Below are positions 36,193 through 45,801 of a DNA stretch of 64,000 nucleotides, piece after piece; the first letter of the stretch is position 1, and each line of letters starts with the position of its first letter. This stretch comes from an uncultured Eudoraea sp. (GTDB lineage Bacteria; Bacteroidota; Bacteroidia; Flavobacteriales; Flavobacteriaceae). The notes under the pieces were generated by a model. That model was given only the letters and a program-made list of their open reading frames with translations, did not search any database and had not been told where the DNA came from. The translations under genes and the position numbers were made by a program. Location: assembly GCF_947490415.1 (NCBI RefSeq), contig NZ_CANLGX010000002.1, positions 620,001 to 684,000 of the forward strand. Reading direction: 5' to 3'.

Positions 36193-38397
36193 CTAAACAA
36201 ATTTTTGAAGTATACCGCGTACACCGGAAACATTTTCAATATAATATTTAGCCTGGGTATTTTGCATCCCTACTTTAACGGTCACTGCCTCTTCAGGAAG
36301 TTCCTGAAACATAAATTCATCTGTCCAGTCATCCCCAATTGCAAAAATAAAGTCATAATCCTCCTTCGCTAACACTCGCATTGCCGCCCTACCTTTATTA
36401 ACATTACTACTCTTTATTTCCATTACTTTGTTGCCATTGAGTACGCTAATATCATCATTGCCAATAAGACTCGTAAGTACTGTATTCAATTCAGTGGCCC
36501 TGTTGGCTCCAAAGTCGGGATCTGTATTTCTATAATGCCAGGCCAGGGAATAATTCTTTTCTTCTATAAAGGAACCAGGAGTTCTGTCTACAAAAGATTC
36601 TAATACCGGATATATTTTTTCCATCCAGTCTTTTTTAACATTTTCCAGCATTTTAAATTCTTCGCCTCGTTCTGAAATCCAAACCCCGTGCTCCACAATC
36701 ATATTGTATTTTTTGGGCAAAAACCAACGCGCAAAAGTTTCTTTATCACGTCCACTTATCAAATAGATATCGTTGCCTTCCTTTTCGCTTAGTTGGTCTA
36801 ATAAATCATACAATTCACTATCCGGACTTGCTTTTTGCGGATCAATTTTAAAACCGGTTAATGTCCCATCATAGTCAATAAAAAAAAGCCTCTTTTTAGC
36901 TTTCTGATAATCTTGAAGCACTCCTTTTAAAAGGGTTTCAGTAAGACGTTTTGAAACATTGGCCGTATCCCGGTCTTTTTGGCCCTGTAATGAGGTCATA
37001 AAATCATTGGCCCATTTCTCAACATTATAACGTTCAAGGCGGGTTTGAAGTATTGCATTTCTTCTTTTTTGCTCTTCCAAAGGCATATTGATAGCTTTAA
37101 ATAATGTATCTGCAATCTGTTCAAAATTATTGGGATTAATAAGCAGAGATTCATTCATCTCATTAGCAGAACCAGCCATTTCACTCAAAATAAGAACCCC
37201 GGTTTTATCTGTTCTTGTCGCAATATATTCTTTGGCAACAAGGTTCATTCCGTCCCTGATAGGGGTCAGCCAGGCAATATCACTCGAAGTGTATAGATCA
37301 ATTAAATTCTCAAAAGGAAGCGATCTGTAAAAATACCAGATGGGTGTCCAGCTAACCGTTGATAATTCACCATTAATTCGCCCTACAAGCTCATCAATCT
37401 CCTTTTTTAGAAGTTGATATTGGGGGACATTGGATCGGGAAGGCACTGCTAAAATTATAAGCCTGATCTTTTCTTTGTATTCGGGATATTTATCCAGAAA
37501 ATATTTGAAAGCATGTAATCGCTTGGCGATACCTTTGCTATAATCCAGACGATCTATTGACAAAATTAATTTAGCATCCGGACTTGATTTTTTATGAAGA
37601 TCGAGCCTGCGTTGTAAATCAGATTGCTGGTCTTCCGTATTCTGCTGATGAGTTTTAGCTGCCTCACTAAATTTTTCATAGTCAATTCCCATGGGAAAAG
37701 AATCGACCTTAACAATCCGGTTGTCCACATAAATATCATTAAAACTTACTTCTGCACCCAACAACCTTCTTACGGAACTCAAAAAGTGTCGTTCATAATC
37801 ATAGGTATGAAAACCTATTAAATCTGAACCTAGTAAGCCTTCCAGAACCTCTTCACGCCATGGTAATGTCCGGAAGATCTCATATGAAGGAAATGGAATA
37901 TGCAGAAAGAAGCCTATGGACAAATTGGGTCGCATTTCCCTTACCATTTTTGGCACCAACATTAATTGATAATCGTGTATCCAGATTGTATCCTCTTCGC
38001 CAGCTTTTTCTATAATGGAGTCGGCAAATTTTTGATTAACCGACTTATATGTCAGCCAGCTATCTAGTTCAAATTCAGCATACTCTAAAAAATAATGGAA
38101 TAAAGGCCAGATTGTTCGATTGCTGAATCCAAAATAAAATCCGTTTACCTCCTCTTCTGTCAGATTAACTTTGGAAGAACCATGTTCTGCAAGTGCTTTA
38201 TCTATTTTAGGTGCCAGTTCCTTTGGAATTTCCTCATCGGTAAGGCCACTCCACCCAATCCAAAGACTGTCTCCCCCCGAATGAACAGATTTCATGCCAG
38301 TGGCCAAACCTCCAACACTTGGTATTGCATGAATGTTCCCATTGCTAATTTGCAATTGAACGGGTAGTCTATTTGAGATTATGATAGTTTTGCTCAT
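36193..38397 (-). CDS. bifunctional trehalose-6-phosphate synthase/phosphatase
   Basis: A 734-residue fusion. Residues about 1-470 are a GT20 trehalose-6-phosphate synthase (VGGLATG, IGWSG, WIHDYQLMLVP, DRLDYSKGI, SRDGMNLVAKEY-like SPIRDGMN element). Residues about 500-734 are a HAD phosphatase with the nucleophile in FIDYDGTLTGF, SGRDKE and GDDWTDEFMF. It makes trehalose from UDP-glucose and glucose-6-phosphate in the cytosol. This fused form is common in Bacteroidota. It faces the GH15 gene across 102 bp, so synthesis and breakdown genes share a control region. Confidence 0.95.
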   Translation of the reverse strand: MSKTIIISNRLPVQLQISNGNIHAIPSVGGLATGMKSVHSGGDSLWIGWSGLTDEEIPKELAPKIDKALAEHGSSKVNLTEEEVNGFYFGFSNRTIWPLFHYFLEYAEFELDSWLTYKSVNQKFADSIIEKAGEEDTIWIHDYQLMLVPKMVREMRPNLSIGFFLHIPFPSYEIFRTLPWREEVLEGLLGSDLIGFHTYDYERHFLSSVRRLLGAEVSFNDIYVDNRIVKVDSFPMGIDYEKFSEAAKTHQQNTEDQQSDLQRRLDLHKKSSPDAKLILSIDRLDYSKGIAKRLHAFKYFLDKYPEYKEKIRLIILAVPSRSNVPQYQLLKKEIDELVGRINGELSTVSWTPIWYFYRSLPFENLIDLYTSSDIAWLTPIRDGMNLVAKEYIATRTDKTGVLILSEMAGSANEMNESLLINPNNFEQIADTLFKAINMPLEEQKRRNAILQTRLERYNVEKWANDFMTSLQGQKDRDTANVSKRLTETLLKGVLQDYQKAKKRLFFIDYDGTLTGFKIDPQKASPDSELYDLLDQLSEKEGNDIYLISGRDKETFARWFLPKKYNMIVEHGVWISERGEEFKMLENVKKDWMEKIYPVLESFVDRTPGSFIEEKNYSLAWHYRNTDPDFGANRATELNTVLTSLIGNDDISVLNGNKVMEIKSSNVNKGRAAMRVLAKEDYDFIFAIGDDWTDEFMFQELPEEAVTVKVGMQNTQAKYYIENVSGVRGILQKFV

Positions 38398-38499
38398 GTA
38401 TTGAATAAAATTACGGGGATTTGATTTTTATTTTTCTAAATTTCGTCAAATTGAAGTGCAATAACAATTATTAAGGAACTTTTAGCGGATAATTCAATT

Positions 38500-40299
38500 A
38501 TGGACAATTTAGATTATGGTATTATCGGAAATTGCAGGAGTGCAGCATTAATTTCCAAAACGGGTTCCCTAGAATGGTGTTGTTTACCTGAATTTGATTC
38601 CTCATCAGTTTTTGCGAAGATACTGGATGATAAAATTGGTGGCAGCTTTGAAATTCATGTTTCTGAAGAGTATTCAATAAGCCAGCGATATAAAAAAAAC
38701 ACAGCTATATTGATTACCAGGTATTCAGATGGAGACAATACGTTTGAACTGCACGATTTTATGCCAAGGTATTATGCAGAAAATGGAAAATATCATGCAC
38801 CCCCCGAGTTAGCTCGGTATGTGAGACACATCAAGGGGAAACCAAGATTTAAAGTACTTTATGACCCAAAACTGGAGTATGCAATAGGGGAGACCCGGTC
38901 TTATGTAAAAAAGAATTTTATTGTAAGCCTTACGGACAATGAAAAATTTGATACAGTCTTTTTATATACCTCATTTAATAAAAATGCCGTACTGGAGGGA
39001 AGGGAGCTTGAGGTCACAAAAAATGGGTACTTTTTATTAACGTATAATGAGAAGATATTACAGCCCGATTCAAGGAAGATTTATTTAGATCTCGAAAACA
39101 CCAAAGTATATTGGCTCAACTGGACCAACAGAACTCCGACGTATAATCAGTATAATAAGGAAATTACAAGAAGCGCAATAACACTTAAACTATTGAGCTA
39201 CGATAAATCAGGGGCAGTACTCGCTGCTGCCACCACATCATTACCAGAAACCATAGGTGAGGTAAGAAATTGGGACTATCGTTTTTGCTGGATAAGGGAT
39301 GCGTCAATGGTTATTAAGGTAATGGCCCAATTAGGTCATAAGAACGTGGCACGGAGATACCTTCAGTTTATTATTGATCTTATTCCTGATAAAGATGAGA
39401 AACTTCAGATAATGTACGGCATAAACAAGGAAAAAAACCTTACTGAAGAGACTCTGGATCACTTAAGTGGATATAAAGGCTCTAAACCCGTGCGCGTTGG
39501 GAATGCTGCCTATAAGCAAAAGCAAAATGACATCTATGGTATTCTTATGGATGTAATTCACGCTCAGTTGGTAAAATTTAGTACCAATATAGAAAACGGG
39601 GAGGAATTATGGGGCATTACCAAAGGTATTGTCTGGATCGTATCGAGACACTGGAAAGAGGCCGATAAAGGAATTTGGGAATTGAGAACGGAAGAAAGAC
39701 ATTTTACTTTTTCTAAAGTGCTATGCTGGGTGGCTATTGACCGGGCTATTAAAGTTGCCAGGATACTTAAAAAAACCCGGAAACTTGAAAAATGGATAAA
39801 ATTAGAACAGGAAATAAAAGAAGATATTTATTCCAATTCCTGGAACAGTGAGGTTAATGCATTTACCCAGTCTTATGGATCCACCCACTTAGATGCCTCT
39901 GTTTTATTGATGGAATCTTATGGATTTATTCATGCTAAGGACCCTAAATATGTAAGCACGGTATTAGCAATAGAAAAAGAGTTAAGTAATGATGGATTAT
40001 TGTATAGATATAAGAATGAGGACGACTTTGGATTACCTTCATCCTCATTTACTATTTGTACGTTCTGGTTTATTAACAGCCTTTTTAAGATAGGAGAAGA
40101 AGAAAGAGCACAAAAGCTTTTCGATAAGATATTGAGCTATAGCAATCATTTAGGGCTTTTTAGTGAAGATATTGATTTCAAAACAAAAAGGTTACTAGGT
40201 AATTTCCCCCAGGCATACTCACATTTGGCCTTAATAGAATGCGCTGTTAATTTTGCCAACAAGGCCAGTGAGGAAAAAGTATTAGAGTCCATGCGCTAA
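38500..40299 (+). CDS. GH15 family glycoside hydrolase (glucoamylase/trehalase type)
   Basis: A 599-residue protein without a signal peptide. Residues about 1-200 are the N-terminal beta domain and about 230-585 the (alpha/alpha)6 barrel, with NWDYRFCWIRDASMV typical for GH15. The catalytic acid is placed at Glu394 (GIWELR) and the base at Glu556 (LFSEDID), 162 residues apart, as in GH15 trehalases. Cytosolic location beside the trehalose synthase gene makes trehalase activity, or alpha-glucan hydrolysis, most likely; which cannot be settled from sequence. Divergent from the TPS/TPP gene. Confidence 0.88.
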   Translation: MDNLDYGIIGNCRSAALISKTGSLEWCCLPEFDSSSVFAKILDDKIGGSFEIHVSEEYSISQRYKKNTAILITRYSDGDNTFELHDFMPRYYAENGKYHAPPELARYVRHIKGKPRFKVLYDPKLEYAIGETRSYVKKNFIVSLTDNEKFDTVFLYTSFNKNAVLEGRELEVTKNGYFLLTYNEKILQPDSRKIYLDLENTKVYWLNWTNRTPTYNQYNKEITRSAITLKLLSYDKSGAVLAAATTSLPETIGEVRNWDYRFCWIRDASMVIKVMAQLGHKNVARRYLQFIIDLIPDKDEKLQIMYGINKEKNLTEETLDHLSGYKGSKPVRVGNAAYKQKQNDIYGILMDVIHAQLVKFSTNIENGEELWGITKGIVWIVSRHWKEADKGIWELRTEERHFTFSKVLCWVAIDRAIKVARILKKTRKLEKWIKLEQEIKEDIYSNSWNSEVNAFTQSYGSTHLDASVLLMESYGFIHAKDPKYVSTVLAIEKELSNDGLLYRYKNEDDFGLPSSSFTICTFWFINSLFKIGEEERAQKLFDKILSYSNHLGLFSEDIDFKTKRLLGNFPQAYSHLALIECAVNFANKASEEKVLESMR

Positions 40300-40346
40300 C
40301 AATTGGCCGGTAATTCAAGTACTATTTTCTTTTTGAGTTAGATGAT

Positions 40347-40595
40347 TTATTTATGAAATAAAGGAATAGCTTTACTTTTTATTTTTTCCATCAATTCTTT
40401 AATGTGCTCTGCATTGGTAAATGGATTCATAATTATAGCCCTTAAGTAAATAATTCCTTTGATTTTTGTTTGCACAAGATAGAAGTTACCTTCTTCAAGT
40501 AAGTCTTGCCGAATTGTTGCATTGATTTTATTAAGACTTGGGAGATCTCTTATTGATAATTCTGAAACAAATGATATTAGGCATTGAAGTTGTCT
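40347..40595 (-). pseudogene. remnant of a PLP-dependent amino-acid decarboxylase (C-terminus only)
   Basis: This gap contains a minus-strand open stretch of 82 codons ending at a stop at 40347-40349, preceded by an in-frame stop at 40596-40598 and without an upstream start. The translation has the C-terminal signature of group II PLP decarboxylases (aromatic L-amino-acid, tyrosine, glutamate or diaminobutyrate type): an IR-QDLLEEGNFYLVQT segment, then YLRAIIMNPFT and a closing helix HIKELMEKI. About 80 residues of a roughly 450-residue enzyme remain. The catalytic Lys domain is gone, so it cannot be active. The reading frame in the remnant is not broken, which suggests recent decay or deletion. 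Confidence 0.75.
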
Positions 40596-40627
40596 CTAAC
40601 AAGCATAACAAATCGGTAATGTTTCTC

Positions 40628-40635
40628 TAAATTTG
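40628..40635 (+). promoter_or_regulatory. candidate promoter -7 box of the M49 peptidase gene
   Basis: TAAATTTG fits TAnnTTTG and lies 26 bp before the ATG at 40662. No clear TTG was seen at -33. It is located at the end of the decarboxylase remnant. Confidence 0.4.
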
Positions 40636-40661
40636 TAGGATCAAATTAAAAGGTAAAAATC

Positions 40662-42692
40662 ATGAAATGGAAACATGTTTTTAGTAGTTTTCTTGTAGTA
40701 TTGCTATTGTGGTCTTGTAAGCAAAAAGTAATGCCTGAAGAGACTGCTTTAGTCACGGAAAAGGAATTTGAATATGTAGTAGATCAGTTTGCAGACCTGA
40801 GAATACTCCGTTATCAGGTTCCTGGCTTTGAGGATCTCACATTAAAAGAAAAACAATTAGTTTATTATTTAACCCAAGCTGGTTTAGCTGGCAGGGATAT
40901 TATATGGGATCAGAATTACAGGCATAATCTAGAAATCAGGACAGCTTTGGAAAACATTTACACCACTTTTGAAGGGGATAAATCGACCTTTGACTGGAAT
41001 TCATTTGATGTGTATTTAAAACGAGTATGGTTCTCTAACGGAATTCATCATCATTATTCCAATGATAAAATAAACCCTGGTTTTTCTAAAGAATATTTAA
41101 ACTATTTACTTGCAGAAACCAATACGAAACTGGAAGGAGAGGCTTTTGACGTTATTTTTAATGAAGTGGATAGTAAAAAAGTGAACAAAAAGAAGGGGGT
41201 TGATAATGTGGCCTCCTCAGCAGTTAATTTTTATTCTCCTGACATCACCGATGCGGATGTGGATACCTTTTATAAAACCGCATATAAAGGCCCGAAGGGC
41301 CGCCCAATAGAAACTGGTTTGAATTCTACGCTAGTGAAAGAGAATGGCAAATTGGTAGAGAAGGTATGGAAATCGGGAGGTTTGTATGGTACAGCTATTG
41401 ACGAGGTAATTAAATGGTTAGAAAAAGCAGTGACTGTAGCTGAAAACGAAAAACAAGCCAAGACTTTGGGGTTACTAATCGAGTATTACAAAACAGGAAG
41501 TCTTGACAAGTGGGATGCATACGCTATAGAATGGGCGACCTCAACTCAGGGTAATATAGATTGGATAAATGGCTTTATAGAAGTTTATAACGACCCCAAG
41601 GGTTACAGGGGATCTTACGAGAGCATAATTGAAATTAACGATTTTGATATGTCAAAAAAAATGGCTGTACTATCGGAAAATGCGCAATGGTTTGAAGATA
41701 ATTCTACCTTAATGGAAGAACATAAAAAGGACAATGTAGTTGGTGTTTCTTATAAGACCGTTAATGTTGCCGGTGAGGCGGGGGATGCCTCTCCAAGTAC
41801 GCCTATTGGCGTAAATCTCCCCAATAATAATTGGATACGCCAAAAACATGGAAGTAAGTCTGTGTCATTAGGAAATATAGTTGATGCGTATAGTAATGCC
41901 GGAGGTAGTGGCAGATTAAAAGAGTTTGCTAATGATGAAGAGGAGATCAGGCTTGAAGAAAAATACGGTAAACTGGCAGATAAATTACATACCGCATTGC
42001 ACGAAGTAATAGGCCATGCTTCGGGACAAATAAACCCGGGGGTAGGACAACCCAAGGAGACCTTAAAAAATTATAGATCAACTATTGAAGAGGGTAGAGC
42101 AGACCTGGTTGGTCTGTATTTTGTTATGGATCCTAAGCTAGAGGAATTAGGTTTGGTAGAAAACTGGGAAGAAACTGCTATGGCCTCATATGATGAGTAT
42201 ATAAGAAATGGTTTGATTACGCAATTGATAAGAATTGAATTAGGAGATGATGTGGAAGAGGATCACATGGTGAACAGACAGTGGGTATCAGCCTGGGTAT
42301 TTGAAAAAGGCAAACCCAACAATGTCATAGAAAAAGTGACAAGAGACGGGAAGACCTATTATAACATCAATGACTACAAAAAACTACGTGAATTATTTGG
42401 AGAATTATTGCGTGAAACTCAAAGGATAAAGTCTGAAGGTGATTTTAAAGCTGCTCAGGAATTGGTAGAAGGTTATGGAGTAAAAGTTGATCAGGCATTA
42501 CATGCAGAAGTGCTGGATAGGAATGCGCAATTTAAGTCTGCACCCTATAGCGGATTTGTTAACCCTGTACTGGTTCCAACGGCTAATGAAGAAGGTGAGA
42601 TTATTGAAGTTGAATTAGTACAGCCTGCAAGTTTCGAGGAACAGATGTTAAACTATTCTGCAAGCTTTGGGTTTTTAATTTCTAAGAATTAA
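40662..42692 (+). CDS. M49 family dipeptidyl peptidase III, lipoprotein
   Basis: A 676-residue lipoprotein (LLLWSC, Cys19 area). It has the M49 zinc motif HEVIGH at 447-452 in place of the usual HELLGH and the second motif EEGRAD at 476-481 (EECRAE in human DPP III). The length and the short spacing between motifs match the DPP III of Bacteroides thetaiotaomicron rather than the longer eukaryotic enzymes. It cleaves dipeptides from the N-terminus of oligopeptides; anchoring outside the cytoplasm is unusual compared with cytosolic eukaryotic relatives but common in this phylum. Monocistronic, closed by a strong terminator. Confidence 0.92.
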   Translation: MKWKHVFSSFLVVLLLWSCKQKVMPEETALVTEKEFEYVVDQFADLRILRYQVPGFEDLTLKEKQLVYYLTQAGLAGRDIIWDQNYRHNLEIRTALENIYTTFEGDKSTFDWNSFDVYLKRVWFSNGIHHHYSNDKINPGFSKEYLNYLLAETNTKLEGEAFDVIFNEVDSKKVNKKKGVDNVASSAVNFYSPDITDADVDTFYKTAYKGPKGRPIETGLNSTLVKENGKLVEKVWKSGGLYGTAIDEVIKWLEKAVTVAENEKQAKTLGLLIEYYKTGSLDKWDAYAIEWATSTQGNIDWINGFIEVYNDPKGYRGSYESIIEINDFDMSKKMAVLSENAQWFEDNSTLMEEHKKDNVVGVSYKTVNVAGEAGDASPSTPIGVNLPNNNWIRQKHGSKSVSLGNIVDAYSNAGGSGRLKEFANDEEEIRLEEKYGKLADKLHTALHEVIGHASGQINPGVGQPKETLKNYRSTIEEGRADLVGLYFVMDPKLEELGLVENWEETAMASYDEYIRNGLITQLIRIELGDDVEEDHMVNRQWVSAWVFEKGKPNNVIEKVTRDGKTYYNINDYKKLRELFGELLRETQRIKSEGDFKAAQELVEGYGVKVDQALHAEVLDRNAQFKSAPYSGFVNPVLVPTANEEGEIIEVELVQPASFEEQMLNYSASFGFLISKN

Positions 42693-42723
42693 AATAATAG
42701 TAATTTTAGGAGTCTCTAATAAA

Positions 42724-42749
42724 AAAAACCGCTCAATTGAGCGGTTTTT
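42724..42749. terminator. bidirectional terminator between convergent genes
   Basis: CCGCTC-AATT-GAGCGG at 42729-42744, flanked by A-run on the left and T-run on the right, giving perfect extended arms 42724-42749. It lies between the M49 stop (42692) and the acyl-CoA dehydrogenase stop (42772) and can serve both strands. Confidence 0.88.
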
Positions 42750-42771
42750 CTATTCCAAATTAAATTGATTG

Positions 42772-44586
42772 CTACTGATCAAAAGTATAGGCATTATCCG
42801 AAGCCACCTTTTCCGCTATTTGCATTCGGAGTGCCGCAACATTAGGTTGATTGGTGTACTTTGTAAAACGCTTTAATCCCATAAGCATCATTCGTTGTTC
42901 ATCACCCTCTGTAAATGAGACTATTGCTTCCTTGCCCTTTTGAATTACTGTATCCACTGCATTGTATAAATACAGCCTGGACATTGCAATTTGTGTAGCT
43001 TGGCTCTCTTCCCCGAATCTTAGGGCATTTTTCTCCGTTCTAAGAATAGTAGATTCGGCCATATATATTTCTATTAATATGTCTGATGCAGCCAATAAGA
43101 CCTGTTGGTGTTTTTCCAGATCAGTACCAAACTTTTGTACGGCACTTCCGGCTACCATCAGAAATACCTTCTTAAGTCGGGCGATGATATCGTTTTCTTC
43201 CGAAAAGAGTTTAGAATAATCAGGGGTGTCAAAAGAAGATATGCCCATAAGTTCTTCGGCCACCTTAGTTGCCGGGCCCAATAAATCTACATGGCCTTTC
43301 ATTGCTTTTTTTACCAGCATACCAACCGCTAACATCCTGTTTATTTCGTTGGTTCCTTCATAAATACGTGCTATACGGGCATCTCTCCAGGCTGATTCCA
43401 TTGGGGTATCTGCGCTAAAACCCATGCCACCAAAGATCTGAATACCTTCGTCTGTCGTCTGTTGAACATCTTCAGATACGGCCACTTTTAGTATAGAACA
43501 TTCTATGGCATATTCTTCAACGCCTTTTAGTTCGGCTTCCTGGTGTGAATTACCTTCAGCAACACGTATGGCTATCCTATCCTCAATATTCTTAGCTGCT
43601 CTATAGCTGGCAGATTCTCCAGCATAGGCATTCGTTGCCATTTGCGCAATTTTTGCTTTAATAGCTCCGAAATTTATGATTGGGGTTTTAAATTGTATCC
43701 TTTCGTTGGCATAATTAACCGCTTCACCAAGCACTCTCCTTTGAGCTTCCAGGCATGCTGCAGCCAACTTAATTCTTCCAATATTCAAGGCATTCATTGC
43801 AATCTTAAATCCATTCCCTCGCTCCGATAGCATATTTTCAACGGGCACTTTAGTGTCGCTAAAAAACACCTGTCGGGTGGAGGAGGAGTGAATACCTAAT
43901 TTTTTTTCTTCATCTCCCATCGTGATTCCATTTGAAGGATCATTTTCAACAATAAACCCTGTAATGTTTTTATCATCTCCTATCCTGGCAAAAACAATAA
44001 ATAATTTACAGAAACCCGCATTGGAAATCCACATTTTTTGACCGCTAATTTGATAATGTTTTCCGTCTTTGGATAATACAGCCTTGGTTTTTCCGGAATT
44101 TGCATCTGATCCTGCACCTGGTTCAGTAAGACAGTAAGCTCCGAACCATTCACCTGATGCCAGTTTGGGTACATATTTCTTTTTTTGCTCTTCTGTGCCG
44201 TAAAGGGTGATTGGCATGGTGCCTATGCCCGTATGCGCTCCAAAGGCCGTACTAAATGAACCTGTAGCGCCGGAAATATAATCACATACCAACATTGTAG
44301 AAACGAATCCCATACCCAGACCGCCATATGCCTCGGGGACAGCAACACTTAAAAGACCCAGTTCACCGGCCTTACGCATACACTCTTCGGTAAAGGCATA
44401 ATCCTTTTTTTCAAATCTTTCCCAATGTGCCCACAATTCACGATCTACAAAATCCTTGGTGCTTTCACGCATCATTTTTTGCTCTTCGGTCAGATCTTCA
44501 AGCGTAAAAATATCTTCGCATTTTGTTTCTTTAACCAAAAACTGACCGCCACGTAAGATGTCTTTGTTAATTGTATCCGTACTCAT
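42772..44586 (-). CDS. fadE: acyl-CoA dehydrogenase
   Basis: A 604-residue FAD enzyme with the long C-terminal extension of VLCAD/FadE-type dehydrogenases. Blocks: GSFSTAFGAHTGIGTMPI, GAYCLTEPGAGSDA, KMWISNAGFCKLFIVFAR and the catalytic-Glu region RIYEGTNEINR. It makes the trans-2-enoyl-CoA in the first step of beta-oxidation, passing electrons to ETF. It is the last gene of the fadN-fadA-fadE operon and starts 20 bp after the thiolase stop. Order and sizes match Bacillus subtilis fadNAE. Confidence 0.94.
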   Translation of the reverse strand: MSTDTINKDILRGGQFLVKETKCEDIFTLEDLTEEQKMMRESTKDFVDRELWAHWERFEKKDYAFTEECMRKAGELGLLSVAVPEAYGGLGMGFVSTMLVCDYISGATGSFSTAFGAHTGIGTMPITLYGTEEQKKKYVPKLASGEWFGAYCLTEPGAGSDANSGKTKAVLSKDGKHYQISGQKMWISNAGFCKLFIVFARIGDDKNITGFIVENDPSNGITMGDEEKKLGIHSSSTRQVFFSDTKVPVENMLSERGNGFKIAMNALNIGRIKLAAACLEAQRRVLGEAVNYANERIQFKTPIINFGAIKAKIAQMATNAYAGESASYRAAKNIEDRIAIRVAEGNSHQEAELKGVEEYAIECSILKVAVSEDVQQTTDEGIQIFGGMGFSADTPMESAWRDARIARIYEGTNEINRMLAVGMLVKKAMKGHVDLLGPATKVAEELMGISSFDTPDYSKLFSEENDIIARLKKVFLMVAGSAVQKFGTDLEKHQQVLLAASDILIEIYMAESTILRTEKNALRFGEESQATQIAMSRLYLYNAVDTVIQKGKEAIVSFTEGDEQRMMLMGLKRFTKYTNQPNVAALRMQIAEKVASDNAYTFDQ

Positions 44587-44606
44587 TTTATTTTTCTTTT
44601 TTGATA

Positions 44607-45797
44607 TTAATTTAAAAATTCATAGATACCAGCTGCACCCTGGCCTGTTCCTACACACATGGTTACCATTCCGTATTTACCTTTCATATCGCGTTTGCGC
44701 ATTTCATCAAATAATTGGACAGAAAGTTTGGCTCCGGTGCAACCCAGCGGATGACCCAGTGCAATGGCACCACCATTTACATTAACCAGATCCTTATTAA
44801 GGTTTAATTCTCTTATAACTGCAAGGGATTGAGAGGCAAAAGCCTCATTGAGCTCTATTAATGAAATAGCATCCTGCTTTAAGCCTGCTTGTTTTAATGC
44901 CTTAGGAATTGCTTTTACAGGACCAATTCCCATGATTCTCGGTTCTACACCGGCCGCCGCATAATTTACCAGACGGGCAATTGGTTCTAACTTTAACTCC
45001 TTGACCATTTCCTCACTCATCACCATTACAAAAGCTGCACCATCACTCATTTGTGAAGAATTACCTGCAGTAACACTGCCGCCTGCTGCAAAAACAGGTC
45101 TTAATTTGGCAAGAACTTCTTTGGAAGTATCTGCTCTTGGGCCTTCATCTTTATTCACGATGTAGGAAGTTGTTTCTTTCTTACCCGCAGAATTAACAAA
45201 GGTGTGTTCTACTTCAATAGGAACAATTTGTTCGTGGAATTTATTTTCCTTTTGTGCTTTTAAGGCTTTCATGTGAGAGTTGTATGCAAAATCATCCTGA
45301 TCTTCCCTCGATACCTTAAATTGTTTTGCAACAGCCTCTGCTGTTAACCCCATACCCCAGTAATAATCTTCATGTCCTTCTTTGGCAATTTCGTAATCGG
45401 GAGTTGGCTTGTATCCCCCCATTGGAATATAACTCATGCTTTCGGCTCCCCCGGCTATGATACAATCAGCCATGCCCGACTGTATCTTCGCGGTGGCGAT
45501 ACCTATGGTTTCCAGTCCAGAGGCACAATATCGGTTTACCGTAACGCCGGGAACATCATCTATTTCTAATCCCATTAAGGATATCAGGCGAGCCATATTA
45601 AGTCCTTGCTCAGCTTCGGGCATTGCATTACCTACAATAACGTCATCGATTCTTTTTTTATCCAGTTGTGGCAACTCCTTCATCATATATGCGATGGTCT
45701 CTGCCGCCAATTCATCAGGTCTTTTAAAACGAAATAATCCTCTTGGTGCTTTGCCAACTGCTGTTCTGTAAGCCTTAACGATATATGCTGTTTTCAT
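44607..45797 (-). CDS. fadA: acetyl-CoA C-acyltransferase (thiolase)
   Basis: A 396-residue thiolase. The reactive Cys lies in NRYCASGLETIG, the second active-site pair in GHPLGCTGA (His) and CVGTGQGAA (Cys), and the NEAFASQ loop is present. It cleaves 3-ketoacyl-CoA with CoA in beta-oxidation. It sits 4 bp downstream of fadN and 20 bp upstream of fadE on the minus strand, in one operon with the MarR regulator. Confidence 0.95.
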   Translation of the reverse strand: MKTAYIVKAYRTAVGKAPRGLFRFKRPDELAAETIAYMMKELPQLDKKRIDDVIVGNAMPEAEQGLNMARLISLMGLEIDDVPGVTVNRYCASGLETIGIATAKIQSGMADCIIAGGAESMSYIPMGGYKPTPDYEIAKEGHEDYYWGMGLTAEAVAKQFKVSREDQDDFAYNSHMKALKAQKENKFHEQIVPIEVEHTFVNSAGKKETTSYIVNKDEGPRADTSKEVLAKLRPVFAAGGSVTAGNSSQMSDGAAFVMVMSEEMVKELKLEPIARLVNYAAAGVEPRIMGIGPVKAIPKALKQAGLKQDAISLIELNEAFASQSLAVIRELNLNKDLVNVNGGAIALGHPLGCTGAKLSVQLFDEMRKRDMKGKYGMVTMCVGTGQGAAGIYEFLN

Positions 45798-45801
45798 TTT
45801 T

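Noticed and set aside
38500-40299. Apparent loss of a GH15 catalytic Glu at the segment DFGLPSSSFTICTFW, where many bacterial GH15 enzymes have an EG pair.
   Set aside because: The trehalase-like catalytic base is the Glu in LFSEDID (Glu556), 162 residues from the acid Glu394, so the enzyme should be active.
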